Shown: positions 38,301 through 53,300, counted from the first letter of the stretch. The stretch: DNA of 64,000 bases from Apostichopus japonicus (GCF_037975245.1 NC_092564.1:8405984-8469983), one strand, 5' to 3'. The notes: generated from the letters alone by a model not told the origin. A program made the numbers and translations.

Positions 38301-41300
38301 CTACTTGAAACACGCCGCCTCGCAATGAATCAAAGCAGCTGTGCTACAGCTAAGTTGTAAATACTGTAATACTTTCCACTCGGCTCTCTTTTAAAGGTTA
38401 CTTCAACTTTACTTGATACAGATGCCATCAGCAACACTTAGTGATCAAAAGTGGTGAACAGTTTCTCCATATAAAGGCGACCTTTCCATAATGCAAAATA
38501 AGATTGCATTTCCTATGCACAATGTGTGACTACCTTACCTGATAATTATAACAACATATCATGTTAACGTAAGTTCTTCCTGATATAGTCAAAAAGTCGA
38601 AAAAGTGTAAAAAGTCGAAAACTTGGACTGAAACGAAGAAAGAACACATTTTAAGAGAAGGAAGAAGCAGCCCCCTCCCCCTTCCCCCCCTACCCAAATT
38701 TGGCTAATTAACTTACTGGGGCACCTGGGGCTCCAGAAGGTCCAGTTTGTCCAGCAGGCCCTGGTGGTCCCTGTGAGGAAAATGACAGATTGAATGAGAG
38801 TAAAAAATAAGACAGATGAAAGTGCACCCCCCTCATAGTTTCATAATATTATTCAGTCTATAGTTAAAATATGAGCAATATTCAAGCAATGAGGGCATTT
38901 TTGCTGTAGCATCATATTTTAATATTTCACCAAATAAACTCTGCAACCATAAACTATGTAGTTAACATATGAGCTTGACAAATATCTCCATGTTAAAATG
39001 GGATCTTCAGGATTGTTTGACGTTTCGGAAAATTTGGCAATTTCGATGGTTCATCCAAAAACTTACCAGGCACTCCTGCAGAGTGACAGAAAGAAATATT
39101 ATCTTGCAAACAAAATGATGAAGGTTCTAAAATAAAGGCAGGCCCCCTTAACTGATCGTTGGGAGTCAGAACTGTAGGTACTGATGTCACACTCACCTGG
39201 TTACCTTGTGGTCCACCAATACCTGGGTTACCGACTGGACCCTGTGGTCCAGTGTTACCAGCTTCACCACGTTCTCCTTGAGCACCTACAGCACCAGCTG
39301 GTCCCTAGAAATTAATTAAAAGAAAGAAATTAAAACATATACATAAAATGTTATCACTTCTGTGGACAATCTCGTTCAAAATTTGCTCTTTACAAAAAAT
39401 ATTTTGGTTGATTATTAGACTTCTTCTTCATTTATTCCCCAAAAGGACAATATATTCTGATAGAAGAAGAAGACAAACTTGATTGATACAAGCACTGTAG
39501 AGTCATCCCCATCCATGCATTTAGTAATGTTCCATTTCACTCAATTAGATGCATGATTAAAAACAAAAGTAAAACAAGTAATGAGGTTGATTCCATCCGC
39601 AAATCAAAATCAAAATCATGGGTTTACCTGAGCGCCTGGATCACCAGTAGCACCGGCAGCACCAGCAGGTCCAGTTTCACCACGGATACCAGAAGGTCCG
39701 GTCTCTCCACGGGCTCCAGGAGATCCTGGTCGTCCCTAAAATACAAACAATTTTACCAATACATATCAGGTTTTCACGTATCATGAGACAGGACATGTCT
39801 GTAGACACGTACTGCAACACGGACATTCCGAAGAAAATACAATAACCGAATAATGTCGTATTACTTGTTGGTAAAATCCTGGCTGCCTTTCTAATCTAAT
39901 TTGTAGATTTACCCCTGACTGCTAATAACATTCCCCATTCTAGGTTTCATGTTTTTTTTTTTTTCTCCTTCTTCTTTTACATTAGCCTCTTTGAAAGAAG
40001 TACAAAACATTCATACTAAACCATAAAAAAAAGAAAGCTTTTGAACTTTAAAGTCAACCATGAAAAAAAAAAAAAAAAAAAAAAGCAGATGAAATTTCTT
40101 TGCAGGTTCATTCACAACTGGACTTGTTTTGGTGATTTGGAAATATTTCTAACTTTTTTCCTAACAATTTTTGATCTTTGGGTGGAAGAAGTAAATTCGT
40201 TTTCTTCTTTGATACTTACAGCAGGACCTGGGAATCCTTGTGGTCCGGCTGGGCCGTTAGCACCACGAGCACCAGCGTCACCACGAGCACCTTGGGCACC
40301 GGCAGGTCCTGGAGATCCTTGGTCACCCTGTCACATGGAAAGAAGAACAAAGCGAAAGTTAACTCTGAATTCACCTCCTTTCTCTATTCTGTCTTACTGA
40401 AATTTAATTACAAGAAACCATTCTTTCAAAAGTAACACACAGTAAATACTAAATGCATCCAGGAAGCTTTATTTATTTTTGCAGGCATTGTCATAAAGAC
40501 TTTTCCTGATACAGAGGTGGCAATATCAGGTTTTGACACTGTCATCACAAATAATGAAGACATTTTAGATGCACTTTCAAACAAAGGTTTCTTTTTTTTT
40601 GGGGGGGGGGGTGGGGGGGGTTTCAATAAATAGAGTCTCTCTTTACATTGATAGGAAGCAATCATCAGTCACAATTGTTCTTTTGAGAATGTTTTAAGTT
40701 ATGTTTTATTTACCTTTTCACCTGGGCTTCCTGTAATTCCAGTTGGTCCAATGGGTCCAATTGAGCCCTGTTAGAAGAAAACAGAAAGAAAGGCATGGAC
40801 ATAAGTAAGTTGCATATCATTCAATTACTGGGTGTAAAGGAGTCTTGTCACTATGGTCACAGCAAATCAAACAGTACAAATTTAAGATATCAATTCATCT
40901 CAGATAATTATGAATCTCATGACATATCAGAACTAGCAGAAAAAAGGGCAAACGATACCTGAATACTACTGTAAATGTCCTTCTGGACATATCCAAAGTA
41001 CCACTAAATCAAGTAGTGTATATACAGAATGTCATGTTATGGTGCAGGAAGAGCCCTAAACAAAAAACCCAATAGAAATAATACTATGGTGGTCTGGATG
41101 TCCATAGGAGTCTATCGGGCCACTAATTTGAATAAAGGAACTCACTCTTGGGCCAGCGGGTCCAGTTGGGCCTGGTCGTCCTTCATCACCATCTTCACCC
41201 TATTGGAAGAAAAAATATGACCAAATATCAATTAATGGGCACAAATTTATAATTTCAAGGCTTGAGGTCTCATTCTAACTGTTGTTGCTATGGCAACACA

Positions 41301-44300
41301 TTAAACTTGTTTACTGATAGATTGCACATATGGTTTCAGACACCTCTCAAGATAAAAGGATACAACTAATGTTTTCAAACGTGTTAATGGTGACAGCCCC
41401 CAAAACAATTTGGCCTACATTTCTACATACCAACTGCTATCTGACGTTCTCAACCAACCACTTCTAAGGTTAACCTATCTAAAAAATATCAAACAGACAC
41501 TTACTGGTGGTCCACGAGATCCACTTGGTCCTGGTGGTCCACGAGGACCTTGTTGGCCTCCCAAACCTGGGCCTCCTGGGGGTCCTTGTTCTCCCTTTGG
41601 TCCTGGAGCACCCTAAGTGTTAAAAATGTCAATTCAAACAGATCATGATACATTCTACAATTTTTGGGTGGTAAATTAATACAGAAATGAATGTACTAAC
41701 AAACAGCCTTTGAACCTACTCACAGCAGGACTTCTACTTCCAAGTGGTCAATAACAATAACAATAATCAACTCGGTTCCAGATTAGCTGATCCCTTGTTA
41801 AGACATGACGCTCCCTTGATTAAATTAAAATGCATGATTTTCAATCTGGTCAAGCTTCCTCCCAATAAATATCAGCCTATATATATATAATCTTCTATGA
41901 TTATCACAATTTTTTGTTGTTGAAAATCACTGATTTGGAGGTAATACTATATAGAAGGATTTGTGAAACAACAGCAATTTTTTGGTAGTGCCTACTAGAG
42001 CTTGCCCATAACTCTTCTGCTTACACAGGCACCAGTGAATGTCACTCATCTCATTATTTCGTTTCAACTGAGATAATTTGAAGTACTTACAGTGGCACCA
42101 TCTTGTCCAGCACGTCCAGAAACACCACGTCCACCTGGACGACCACTTGGACCTGGTGGGCCACGGTCACCTGGGCCACCACGCTCACCCTGGAGGGGAA
42201 AATGTACAATATTATACTGATGGTGAAGATGGATTCTTTTTGGTTTGTTCTAGTGATACAAACCAATGGAAACTGCAACTTAAAAAGAAAATATTCTTAT
42301 GTTCTTCATGAAGAAATTTTCAGATATACAGTTGATACTATATATTATCATTTTACATTATTGGAAATCTAGCATTATAAAACATTTCAGTAGATAATTT
42401 GCATGAATGTACGTTTTACACTGTTTTGATACATGCAGGTTTGAATGAATTCTTTGGCCAGTTGCCTAACATTTCCAGGGCCAAAACGACATATACTTGT
42501 TGGTGCTTATTGGTTAGTTGAATTCATTATTTGACAACTTACACGATCACCAGGGTTGCCAGGGGCACCAGTTTCACCTTGTGGGCCAGCGTCACCAGGG
42601 GCACCAGATTCACCTTGTGGGCCATTTAGACCAGCTGGACCCTACAACCAAAAATAATCATGAATTACAAAAGTTCAAATTGAAAATTTACACAGTAGCT
42701 AGACTCCTCAAATTTTGACTTATGATACAGAGGTTCTTATAGATGTGACTTCGTAAGGCAGAAATTATTTAATGGTTTTGTGACTGAGCATGGCAAAGTT
42801 TCAAAGTGAATAACCTTGTTACCTGCACTAATAGTTGCACAAATTTAATCTTATGGCAGCATAACAAATCTCCACCTGCTCATACTTCTCTGTATTTCAG
42901 ATTTATACATTTTACATTAGTTTTGAAATTTGTTAAAAGCCAGTTTTCAAATATTTTGTAAGTAACTAAATAAAATCAGATGATTTCCAACTATTGATGC
43001 TGTATTACCTGTTGTCCTTGAGGTCCTTGCAGACCAGGAGCACCACGTTCACCAGCTACACCTGGAGAACCTGGAGCACCAGCAGGTCCGGGGTTACCAC
43101 GATCTCCAACCTCACCCTACAGAATAAAAAAATAAATAATCGATCATTTCTACTAATTCTTTTGTGTACAGGGATGAGCCTGGGGTAAAAACAAATCACG
43201 GAACTTTGCAATAATTGCGGTATAGGCTCCAGTTTGTGTATGGTACAGTGTGTTAGGATAATAGTTTTTGTCCCCGAGGTAGAAAAAAAATCACAGATAT
43301 TCCGCGAATTCGCGGAAAAAGCTCATGCCTGTGTGTATGACTTGCCAACCATCTATTCAAAGGTATGTGTTAGAAAATGGTGAATCAATGGGTTGGAACA
43401 CCATAACCAATTTTGTCAAGTTTTTTTCCTTGCATATTTGACCCATATTTGTGAGTTTTTTTTTTGTTTTCTATTTTCATCAGGTTACTTTCAGAGATTA
43501 TTTGCTTGCTAGCAGCAGGTGAAACACACTTTGTGTACTTTTGTACCATTTATAAACATTTCTAATCGATGTGAAAGATTTTCAGCTCACCCATCAAAAC
43601 TTTTTTCCATAACTGAAAAATAAGTTCACAATACAAGGGAGTGATCATACCTGAGGGCCAGCTGGACCAGGGGGACCTACTTGTCCATCACCACCACGAT
43701 CACCTTGAGCTCCTGGGGCACCAGTCAAACCTTGCGCTCCTGGCATACCACGCTGACCCTATTGAGAGAAACAAGGAAAGTAAAATATAAAAATTAAGGA
43801 CAGGAGGACATTGAAGACACGTTATATGGTCCCCTCAATATGTTTGAAGGGAGAGTGGGGGGTGGGGGGGGTGAGGTAAGATGACATGATACCTTACACA
43901 GAATTTTTAAATTGGGATCAAAATGACAGTCAGCATTTCTGGGCTAATCAAAAATAAAAGAATAAAAAATATTAATCATATGGCTATCCCAACGTATTGA
44001 GGGCTTATACTTGGGTGATTGATCTGGTCAGAAATAGTAGAGATATAAGAAATCTGTAATGTGTGGTTTTGATTCAGAAATCTTTTAAACCCACCACTCA
44101 TGTTGGAGTTCTTGCAACGTATTTGGCAAGAATTATCACCGTAAGTCGTAATGATAGATTATCCTAGATTATTAAGAATAAGCTGGGGGTCTCCTTGCAA
44201 GGGAAAAAAAATGAGGACAGTCTAAACAGTGGAGAGACAAGGTAGTTCAAGGAAAAAAATTAACCTACCGTTGCTCCAGTGGCTCCTTGACGACCGTTCT

Positions 44301-47300
44301 CGCCTGGTGGGCCCTGATGGTAAGATTAGAAAATGAAAGAATTACCCCCCATGGAAGTAAAGAACAATCAGTAATTGGGCTTAAAATACTTGAAAAAATA
44401 AATGCAAGCTGAAAGGACTTGTAAGTACAGAATTCAACAATGTTTGCATTGACTAATAAATTTTGAGGGACAAACATCACTCACTAAATTATTATATAAT
44501 AAATGAAATTATTATTGGTTCTTCTACAAGTCATATAGCTTCTATCCCTATAGAGAAACCGAACCACCAAAATACATCTATTGTTCATAAATAATAAACA
44601 AAGACAAGTCAAACTTCACATCTCTAGAAAAAAAAAAAAAAAAGGTATGAGAGTTTGCTACTCGACAGTGGCGAAAGTATTTTAATTGATGCCAGAAACT
44701 TACTGGTGGTCCTGGAGAGCCATCTTTGCCTTGTTTGCCTGGGTTTCCACTCAGTCCCTGAAAATATGAACAAAGACAACATGAAAGATTTTATTTCATT
44801 AAATCATACCCTTTTACTCTTAAATTATACCCTTAAATCATACCCAAGCAAGTTATGCTTGCAGGAGGATCTAAAGTACATACATACAATCCATACTTAC
44901 TGTACACACAATGTAAAACTAGCAAAAGCAGGCGTAGTGTTGGAAAGATCATGAATCAGTTGCAGTATTTCACAGGGCCTGTTTTTGGAGTTTCTTTTTT
45001 TTTTGCTATATTTTTGAGACTAAATTACTCTTCATCCCCATATTCCTCCAGCCCCCAATCTTAATGATCCCAGGCTTCATGGATGTTGTTGCCCCCTGGT
45101 TAATTGAAGTAAATCCATGCATAAAGGGGATTCATTAAGAAGGGGGTCAAAACAGATGTTTGTTGATCAAAACTTCTGTGGAAGAAAACCTCCAAAGGCT
45201 AAGAGAGGAAAAAGTCTTCATGTGGGTGTTTTTTTTCATTGCATAGGGAAAGATGCATCTTCTTACAAATATTACAATGCTTTTAATAAGGAAAGGACAT
45301 GATAACCTACCCTTGTTCCTGGAAGTCCTGGGTCTCCGTTACGTCCTGGTTCACCACGAGAACCCTTGGATCCTGGGGATCCTGGTCCACCTCGAGCACC
45401 AGTTTCTCCCTTTGCACCGGCAGCACCGGCAGGTCCAATGGAACCTGGGGCTCCGAGTTGGCCCTACAGGAGGAAAGTAAGGCAGTGTGCAATGACTAAA
45501 TCATAACATAATAATATTCAAGATATGTCACAAGTACCATCCAATGAACAAACAGCTTTACATTGGCACCTGGGGCTCCGAGTTGGCCCTACAGGAGGAA
45601 AGTAAGGCAGTGTGCAATATACTAAATCATAACATAATAATATTCAAGATATGTCATGAGTACTATCCAATGAACAAACAGGTTTACATTGTCATATCAC
45701 AGAATGAGGTTAAGTCTTTTTAATTTTTATAAACAGCAGTTCTTTCTATCTACACATATAGCTAGACAAGATATTTAGTGTGATATATATCATACAATAA
45801 TCAGCCACTATTGAATAACTCAAAAGGTACGTGTGCAAGTAGATCAGCAAATTTTTTTACTCCAAAGATCAAGATGTAACTTACTCGATCTCCAGCTGGA
45901 CCTTGAGGTCCAGCAGGTCCAGTTGAACCACGTGGTCCCTAAAAAAACAAAAACAAGAATAGATGAATAATTCGTACTTAATTATGCTAAAGTATTAAAT
46001 AATATTAATGTTTATCAATATTCATTGCTTGCTCTATGGATACTTTTCATGCAGTGTAATTCCACTATTATTAAGTTAAAGTGGCCAAGACCGGTCTATA
46101 TTCCAATGTACACTATGAACAAAAGGCATCCAAAGGAGCCCAAAAGGAAAGAACTATACACTCTAAGAATCATACACACTTAAGATATGCACTCTAAGAA
46201 TCATACAAACACACTTAAGATGTTCACTCTACGAATCATACACACTAAAGATATACATTCTAAGAATCATTCATAAATACTAAAGATATAAACTCTAAGA
46301 ATCATACACACTAAAAATATACACTCCAAGAATCATACATACACACTAAAGATATACACTCTAAGAATCATACATACACACTAAAGATATACACTCTAAG
46401 AATCATACATACACACTAAAGATATACACTCTAAGAATCATACATACACACTAAAGATATACACTCTAAGAATCATACACACTAAAGATATACACTCTAA
46501 GAATCATACATACACACTAATGGTATACACTCCAAGAATCATACATACACACTAATGGTATACACTCTAAGAATCATACATACACACTAAAGATATACAT
46601 TCTAAGAATCATACATACACACTAAAGATATACACTCTAAGAATCATACATACACACTAAAGATATACACTCTAAGAATCATACATACACACTAATGGTA
46701 TACACTCTAAGAATCATACATACACACTAATGGTATACACTCTAAGAATCATACACACTACAAAATATTGCAGTCGAAAAGAGAAAAGATAAAAGCAAAA
46801 CCTGCATTGCTTGACAAGTTGCTCAGTTTCTCTGCACATTTTTTAAGGATTGAACAAGTAATAAAATGATAATGTGCATACCCTCTCGCCGCTAGCTCCA
46901 TTTGCTCCTGGTGGGCCTTGTGGGCCAACATCACCCTGAAATAAAACAAACAAAAGGTGTAAGATGGATAAGTTTCAGAAGGACCATTGCATCAAACCCC
47001 CCCCCCCCCAAACAAGACATGGTTAAAAATGGTTGAATAATACTACATTATCACCCCAGCTTAGCTAAATCAATTCAGCTTAGCTAAATCTATTTAAAAC
47101 TTGTCTGGTTAAGTCCAATCGAAACAAACTTATAGCCTCGTATACAAAACAGAACTTACAGGTAGTCCGGTGGGTCCTTCTTCACCTTGTTCACCGGGGG
47201 CACCAGCGACACCTTGGTCTCCCTTAGATCCAGCAGGTCCTTGGCTTCCTGGGGCTCCCTGAATTAGAACAGAGAAGCAGACAGTAGAGAATAAATGTCA

Positions 47301-50300
47301 GCAGCGAAAGGCTATTTTTCACTTTGTATCAATCAAGCGATGTGGAAAAGAACACATTACTTAAGTATCCCAATACATCCACCGTAAAAAAACCACTCTC
47401 TAAGATTGAAACATTTCTTGAAGAATGATAGCATTGGTTATTTTTCAGTAAGAAATACTTTTTACATCGCCTTTATTCTCATTAAAGGCATTGCATGGCA
47501 AATCTTAAACATAATCCAGACCGAACCTCCAATTTGTTGGAAAATTCTTAATCAGTTTTGCCTTTACTTCACACACGTTCCCAAGATGCCACAAATTTCT
47601 TGAAATCCCTTCACACCACCACCACCTCCACTCTTTGGGAGGATTTTATTAAACGTGTAATGTGGGCCATATGGAGTCACACAATATACATGATTAAGTG
47701 TATTCAGAATAGCACCCTTTGTGAGGAATATAGTTCAAGATAATCATTGGCCCCTACTTCAGTATAGATACCTCAGGTTCAGACTTCCCTGTGTTGTTAC
47801 ACAAGTCAGTGCAAGACAATGTCTCTATTAGAAGTTATTCATTACTTAAGCAGTGACACCCCAACGTAAATTATCACAATTTGTCAATGCAGCAGAGCCT
47901 AGCATGTCTAACATTAAACGACCCAGTATGTACGGTAAGATGTATATCAGGCAAGCAATGTAGTATCTACATCAGATAAGTCCCCAAATGGAGATTGAAG
48001 TTGATTAAACTAAATGTTTTTTTTGTTTGTTGTTTGTTGTGTGTTTTTTTGTTTTTTTTTTAAAGGGGGGGGGGGGGGCAGTTTAGCTTATTGTTGATCT
48101 ATACATTAACCATACCACATATATATGTAAGAGACCTTGTTATTTAACTTACATTGGGTCCACGTAGTCCTGAGAATCCGATAGGACCTTGGGCTCCGGG
48201 TGCGCCCTAAATGAAAGAGAAAAGGTCAGGTACGAAGTAAGACCAATGCGGACTAATGCAATTTTTGAATAAGGATTACTTACCATATGAGATGCTCAAA
48301 AATGTCTCCAATATCACTAAGATTAATGGATTAAATGTCAAAAAAAAAAACATCTGCTAACCTATTAAACATGAGTAGCAAAACAAGTTAAATATTTCAT
48401 TAATGGAATTGAGGAATACAGCAGAAGGTATACTTACAGATGCTCCCTTAGCTCCTGGGTTACCATTCATTCCTGGAGCTCCTTGGAGTCCAGCCTGTCC
48501 CTGTTGTCCCTCTGGGCCACGCTCACCACGGCTTCCCTGTTGGCCTTGTGGGCCAGTAGCACCTGGAGATCCGGCATCACCTTTAGGTCCAGAACTTCCT
48601 GGGACACCTGGGGCTCCTGGAATTCCAGCACTTCCCTGGAAAAAGGAAATGACAAAAAGCAAAATTAGGATTTTATCAACTGACATAATCAACAACAAAA
48701 ATACACTTTAGTAGTCGCTACCAAATGTTTGTAACATCCTACCACATTGTACCTTAACAACAAAAAATGTTTCAATATCTGTTTCACCTATTACTAGTTT
48801 TAATCGATGGAACTTTGTCATAAAAATTCATTACAATTTCTCTCAATAATATTTTATTTCACTATTGACAAGTTTGAACTAAACTATGAAAAGCATTGTT
48901 AAAGGTAATTACAACAGTATGAAGACAATGCCTCATTGACATGAACATTCATGTGGTGCGACATATGTTGCTTGATAAGCACATTGCATATACAGGACTA
49001 GTCCCTTTATTACACCCAATCTCTCTTCATGATGGTGACATCACTTCCAAAGTTTAGCAAAAAAAAAGAAAAAAGAAAAAAAAAAGATGTCCACTCACTG
49101 GAGGTCCTTGGGCACCTGGAGCACCATCAGATCCAGCAGGTCCCTACAAACAGCAGGAAAAATATATATATATATATATTACTTCCACAGTAAAAATAAG
49201 AAAATGGTTAATATATTAAACAAGTTTGATTGAAATTCAGGATATTAGTTATATCAGTCCTAATCTTCCTTTTTTCTTGTGTGGCATATACAAAACACTG
49301 GCTCGACTGCTCGACCAGCAGAAAGTAACAGATTAAAATAATTTCATAGTCTAACATACCACCCTCCTTCTCCATGAAGCAATCTCTGAAAGCAATATGC
49401 ATACAATCACTTAAAAAAAAAACCCACTCCATTTGCTTCTACATCGTTTTCTTGATTCCATGCATCAACAAATTCAAAGAAGGAAACAAGAGTTCATCTG
49501 AGTTCTACAGAACATATTCCTCCAGGTCTACCTGAATCTACTCATTATTTCTCACATACAATTCTGATACATCCTCCTCCCACTACCGCCACCCCCCCCC
49601 CCCCACCTCCCCCAAACCATCCTCTTCTCCCTAAAAAAAAATAGACCTGATTAAATGAAGCTATGTAACCAAAAAATAACCACATGAGCCAAGTATCCAC
49701 TGCTGCAATATGTTAACAATTTTCTCTTCTTAAATCGAAATAATTCTTACAAAATGGAGCAAAGAAAACTCACAGTATCACCAGAAGGTCCAGTTCGGCC
49801 TCTCTCACCAGGGGAACCCATTGGACCCTGAGAAGAGAGAATATGAAATTGCAATAAAGTCATCATCAGCCCTTGTAAAATTACACAATATTGAGGGTAT
49901 AGGTTGGGCATGTTTGGTTCATTTCAATGTGGCATATCTCAGTGGAAGTACAGTACGCAGTTTTGTTAATGTTTCTCTTGATGTTATCGAAATGGAAACT
50001 AAAAATAAGTGTTAATACCAAGAAATACCAGAAAGCAACTTACAGCAGGTCCTGGGGCTCCAATGGATCCAGCTGCTCCATCGTTACCACGCTCACCATC
50101 GTCTCCTCTCTCTCCCTTTTGGCCTGCTCGTCCAGAGTAACCTCTGTGTCCCTTAGGGCCGGATGGTCCTGGGAATCCATTTTGTCCAGCTGGTCCAGGT
50201 GGTCCTGAAGGCCCTGCTGGTCCTGGGTTACCATTGGCACCATCCTTTCCTGCAGATCCTGGTCGTCCTGGGCTTCCTGCAGGTCCGGTTAATCCAACAG

Positions 50301-53300
50301 GTCCAGTTGGTCCTTGCTCACCTGGTTCACCAGGTGCTCCAGTCAAACCGGCAGGTCCCCTCAAACCAGCCTGTCCTGGTGGACCACGTTGGCCTGGTTC
50401 TCCAGCCATCATAGCTTGAGGATATCCCAAACCAGCTGGCATGACAGGTCCCTTGTATTGTTGTGAAACCTGGGCTTCAGCAGTCAGTTGTCCTGATGGT
50501 CCTGGGGGCCCTGGAGGACCTGGTGGACCAGGAAGTCCTGGGACACCATCAGCACCGGATCCACCCTAAGACAATTGAGAGTTTACTTTCAGTTAATATT
50601 CATAGCAAAAAGCTAGCTCAACGCACGATCATAATTAAAAACTTCAGAAATGCATGAGGAGAAAGCAAAGCATTATGTTCATAATTTCTGATCAGTACTG
50701 ATTACATCTTTTACTGCAAAATGGCCAAAATGCTTACTCTGGGTCCTGGAATACCGATATTTCCTTTTGGTCCAAGTGGTCCCCTGTCGCCCTGTAGGAG
50801 AGAGGGAAAGAAATAATGGAAGGTGAAAAGTTTGATGACATTCAAAATGGCTGGAAACTTGAAAAGAGTTGAAATTTGATTCTAGAGGCATCATTGAGAT
50901 ATCATTAAATCATTCCTATAACCAGCTGGGTTTGTTTTACGGCAAGTATGGCACTTCACTAACTAACATATCACCAAATTCACAGACTTACACTAGCGCA
51001 AGACCTTATTCATACAAATACATATTAGTATATTATCAGGTATTAAACTTGCAATATATTTTTTGGGGGGGAAAATAGGTATAAAACACATCTGTGGCAA
51101 CACAAGAAGCAACAACCCTAGCAATAAGTTCATGCACCAGCATGCAATATGTCATCCAACATCCTGGGTTTTTTGGTATAGTAGGAAGATGTATAGAGTC
51201 ACATCACTAATGGTTATTATGGTAATACTCACAGGTCCACCTCTACCGCCTGGGGGGCCTGGAGGTCCGGGAATCAAATCCTGAGAAGGGGAGGAAGAGA
51301 AAGCAAAGATGTTAGATGAGGCTTCAAAAATAGGGCAAAGATAAACATTCTACCAAGACTGTTTATGAGGAATAAATTATCTTTCCCAAGGTTATTTTGT
51401 CGTCACCTCAATGTCCTTTTTCTACCAATATATTTATAACTAATGCTTTGGCTTGATACTGCATGCAGTGTGGATTATTTGACCTGACATAAAACTGGGG
51501 GTCAAACTGGAATAAACCTTAATACATGACTTTACTAAAGAGATAGGGGAGAGTGAAGTAGAAGAAGGCAATGAAAGAAGACATTTAGAGCTTTAGAACC
51601 AAGTCAACAAAAAGATGATAAAACACTTACTCCACTTCCAATAACGGGTGTCTGGCCTGGTTCTCCTTTGGGGCCTTTTGGGCCAGTTAAACCATGCTAA
51701 AGAGATGGAAAAGGTATAACAGTGATCAAATGTGAATAGGTCTCAAGAATAAAAAAAGTGTTATATGATCTTGGTCCATGTCACATTTAAGAAATATATT
51801 CGCAATATTAACAATTTAGACTCCTAGCTGTGCCTTTACCTATCATTTTCTTCTGAGAAGTAAACAACAAATTCTATGGAAAAATTTCAACAAAGATATT
51901 TCCATCTTTAGATCATAATTGGAACATAAAGATATTCTTTTGATTATGATACATTAAATCCAACTTGAAAAATATTAATTGGTATGCAAATAAATTGAAT
52001 TGAAGTATAACTTGATGAGTTGAGAATTACATTTGTCATTTATAGGGGGAAAAAGGGTATGTTTATCAAGAAAGCACTCACCACATCTGATCATTCCCAG
52101 GTAAAAAGTGTGATGGGTTGAAAATATACAGGTTTCAAGGAAAAGTAGTGCAGAGAAGGAGAGAAAAATGATAATTTTAGTGAAAAAAATGTACTTTAAA
52201 CGTTTCACAAGATTTTTAAGACCCTCACAAACTTGACCATCCATCTTCACCATCTTATTGTTTGATGACCGGAAAAAGAAAAAAAGATTGAGTGTGATGT
52301 GACATTTATCTTTGGCAATTTGACAAGGTTAAAATCAAACAGTTACTTACCAACAAGTTAAATTTAAAACAACATGCAACAGAAAGAAAGAAAAACCTTT
52401 CTTGGCATAAAATAAACACAAAAGATGAACAATTAAAAGTCTCATTTCATGCTATCTTAAACTTAGCTGGTCCTCATGGTGTTATCATCGAGGGGGTAGT
52501 GCATGCATCCACTAACCGACAACAGGTTTCGGTCTTTCCGCACAGTTAAGTTCCTCACAATCTCGCAAGGAACCTGGTCTAGATCCCATGAATTTGATTT
52601 TATCATTGCCTCTCATTAATTCCACACAGAGATATAGTTGCTCCTCACAGCTCAACTGGTCTCTCTCAAGCATTGTGGCTAAGTTATTAAACTCCAGGCG
52701 TTCGCCCGAGTGGATATCATAACCGGATTGCTCAATGTTAAGAAGTTGCCTCTTGAGGACATGCCTTGTGCCATATCCAGCATAGTCATTTGAGATGTAG
52801 GCTTCCATACGCCAAAGCATGTCACCTACGGCATCACCACTTTCCATACCAGCCAATATTTGCACCCCAAAAGAAAGGTGGTTTGTGTCCACGTCCCTGT
52901 CCAAGAGGCCTCCACCATTGTACAGGTCCAGTTTGGTTTCCCTAATGACTATACCCAAACAATGAACGTTGAAGCAATCGATCAGAACTCGCTCATCTGG
53001 GATGGCATTCAGTTGAAATTCAGGGTTGGGTTCTGCACCTTGAACTAGTTCAGCACAAAGATACATGATATCTCCACATTCCACTCCTGTCATGTTAAAG
53101 TAATGTTGTACATGGCCAAAGTTCATTATGCTCGGAGGAAACAACCCTGTGCTTCTTTGATTTGGGGCCAGAACTTCGGAAACCTGATTAATTCTTTCTC
53201 CAGCTCCAAATGGGTTGAGACTACCGAAGACATTAAGATTCCACAAATCGAACCCCTGTATACCACCAGACTGGAGAGATGGCGTAGCAGTTAATCTGAA

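Noticed and set aside
48403-48711. Plus-strand open frame rich in Pro and Gly opposite helix exons (also at 50163-50419, 40041-40400, 33374-33661)
   Set aside because: These are antisense shadows of Gly-X-Y codons; the minus-strand exons with correct splice sites and phase explain the sequence.
52229-52253. 25-nt candidate link exon (DGEDGWSS) between SURF and minor helix of gene U
   Set aside because: Good acceptor and GTGAGG donor, but it leaves phase 2 and cannot join the phase-0 exon at 51696.
52343-52390. Strong-looking donor GTAAGTAA in the same intron
   Set aside because: No acceptor upstream gives a plausible short exon; the only open reading is a Phe/Val/Leu-rich stretch unlike the protein.
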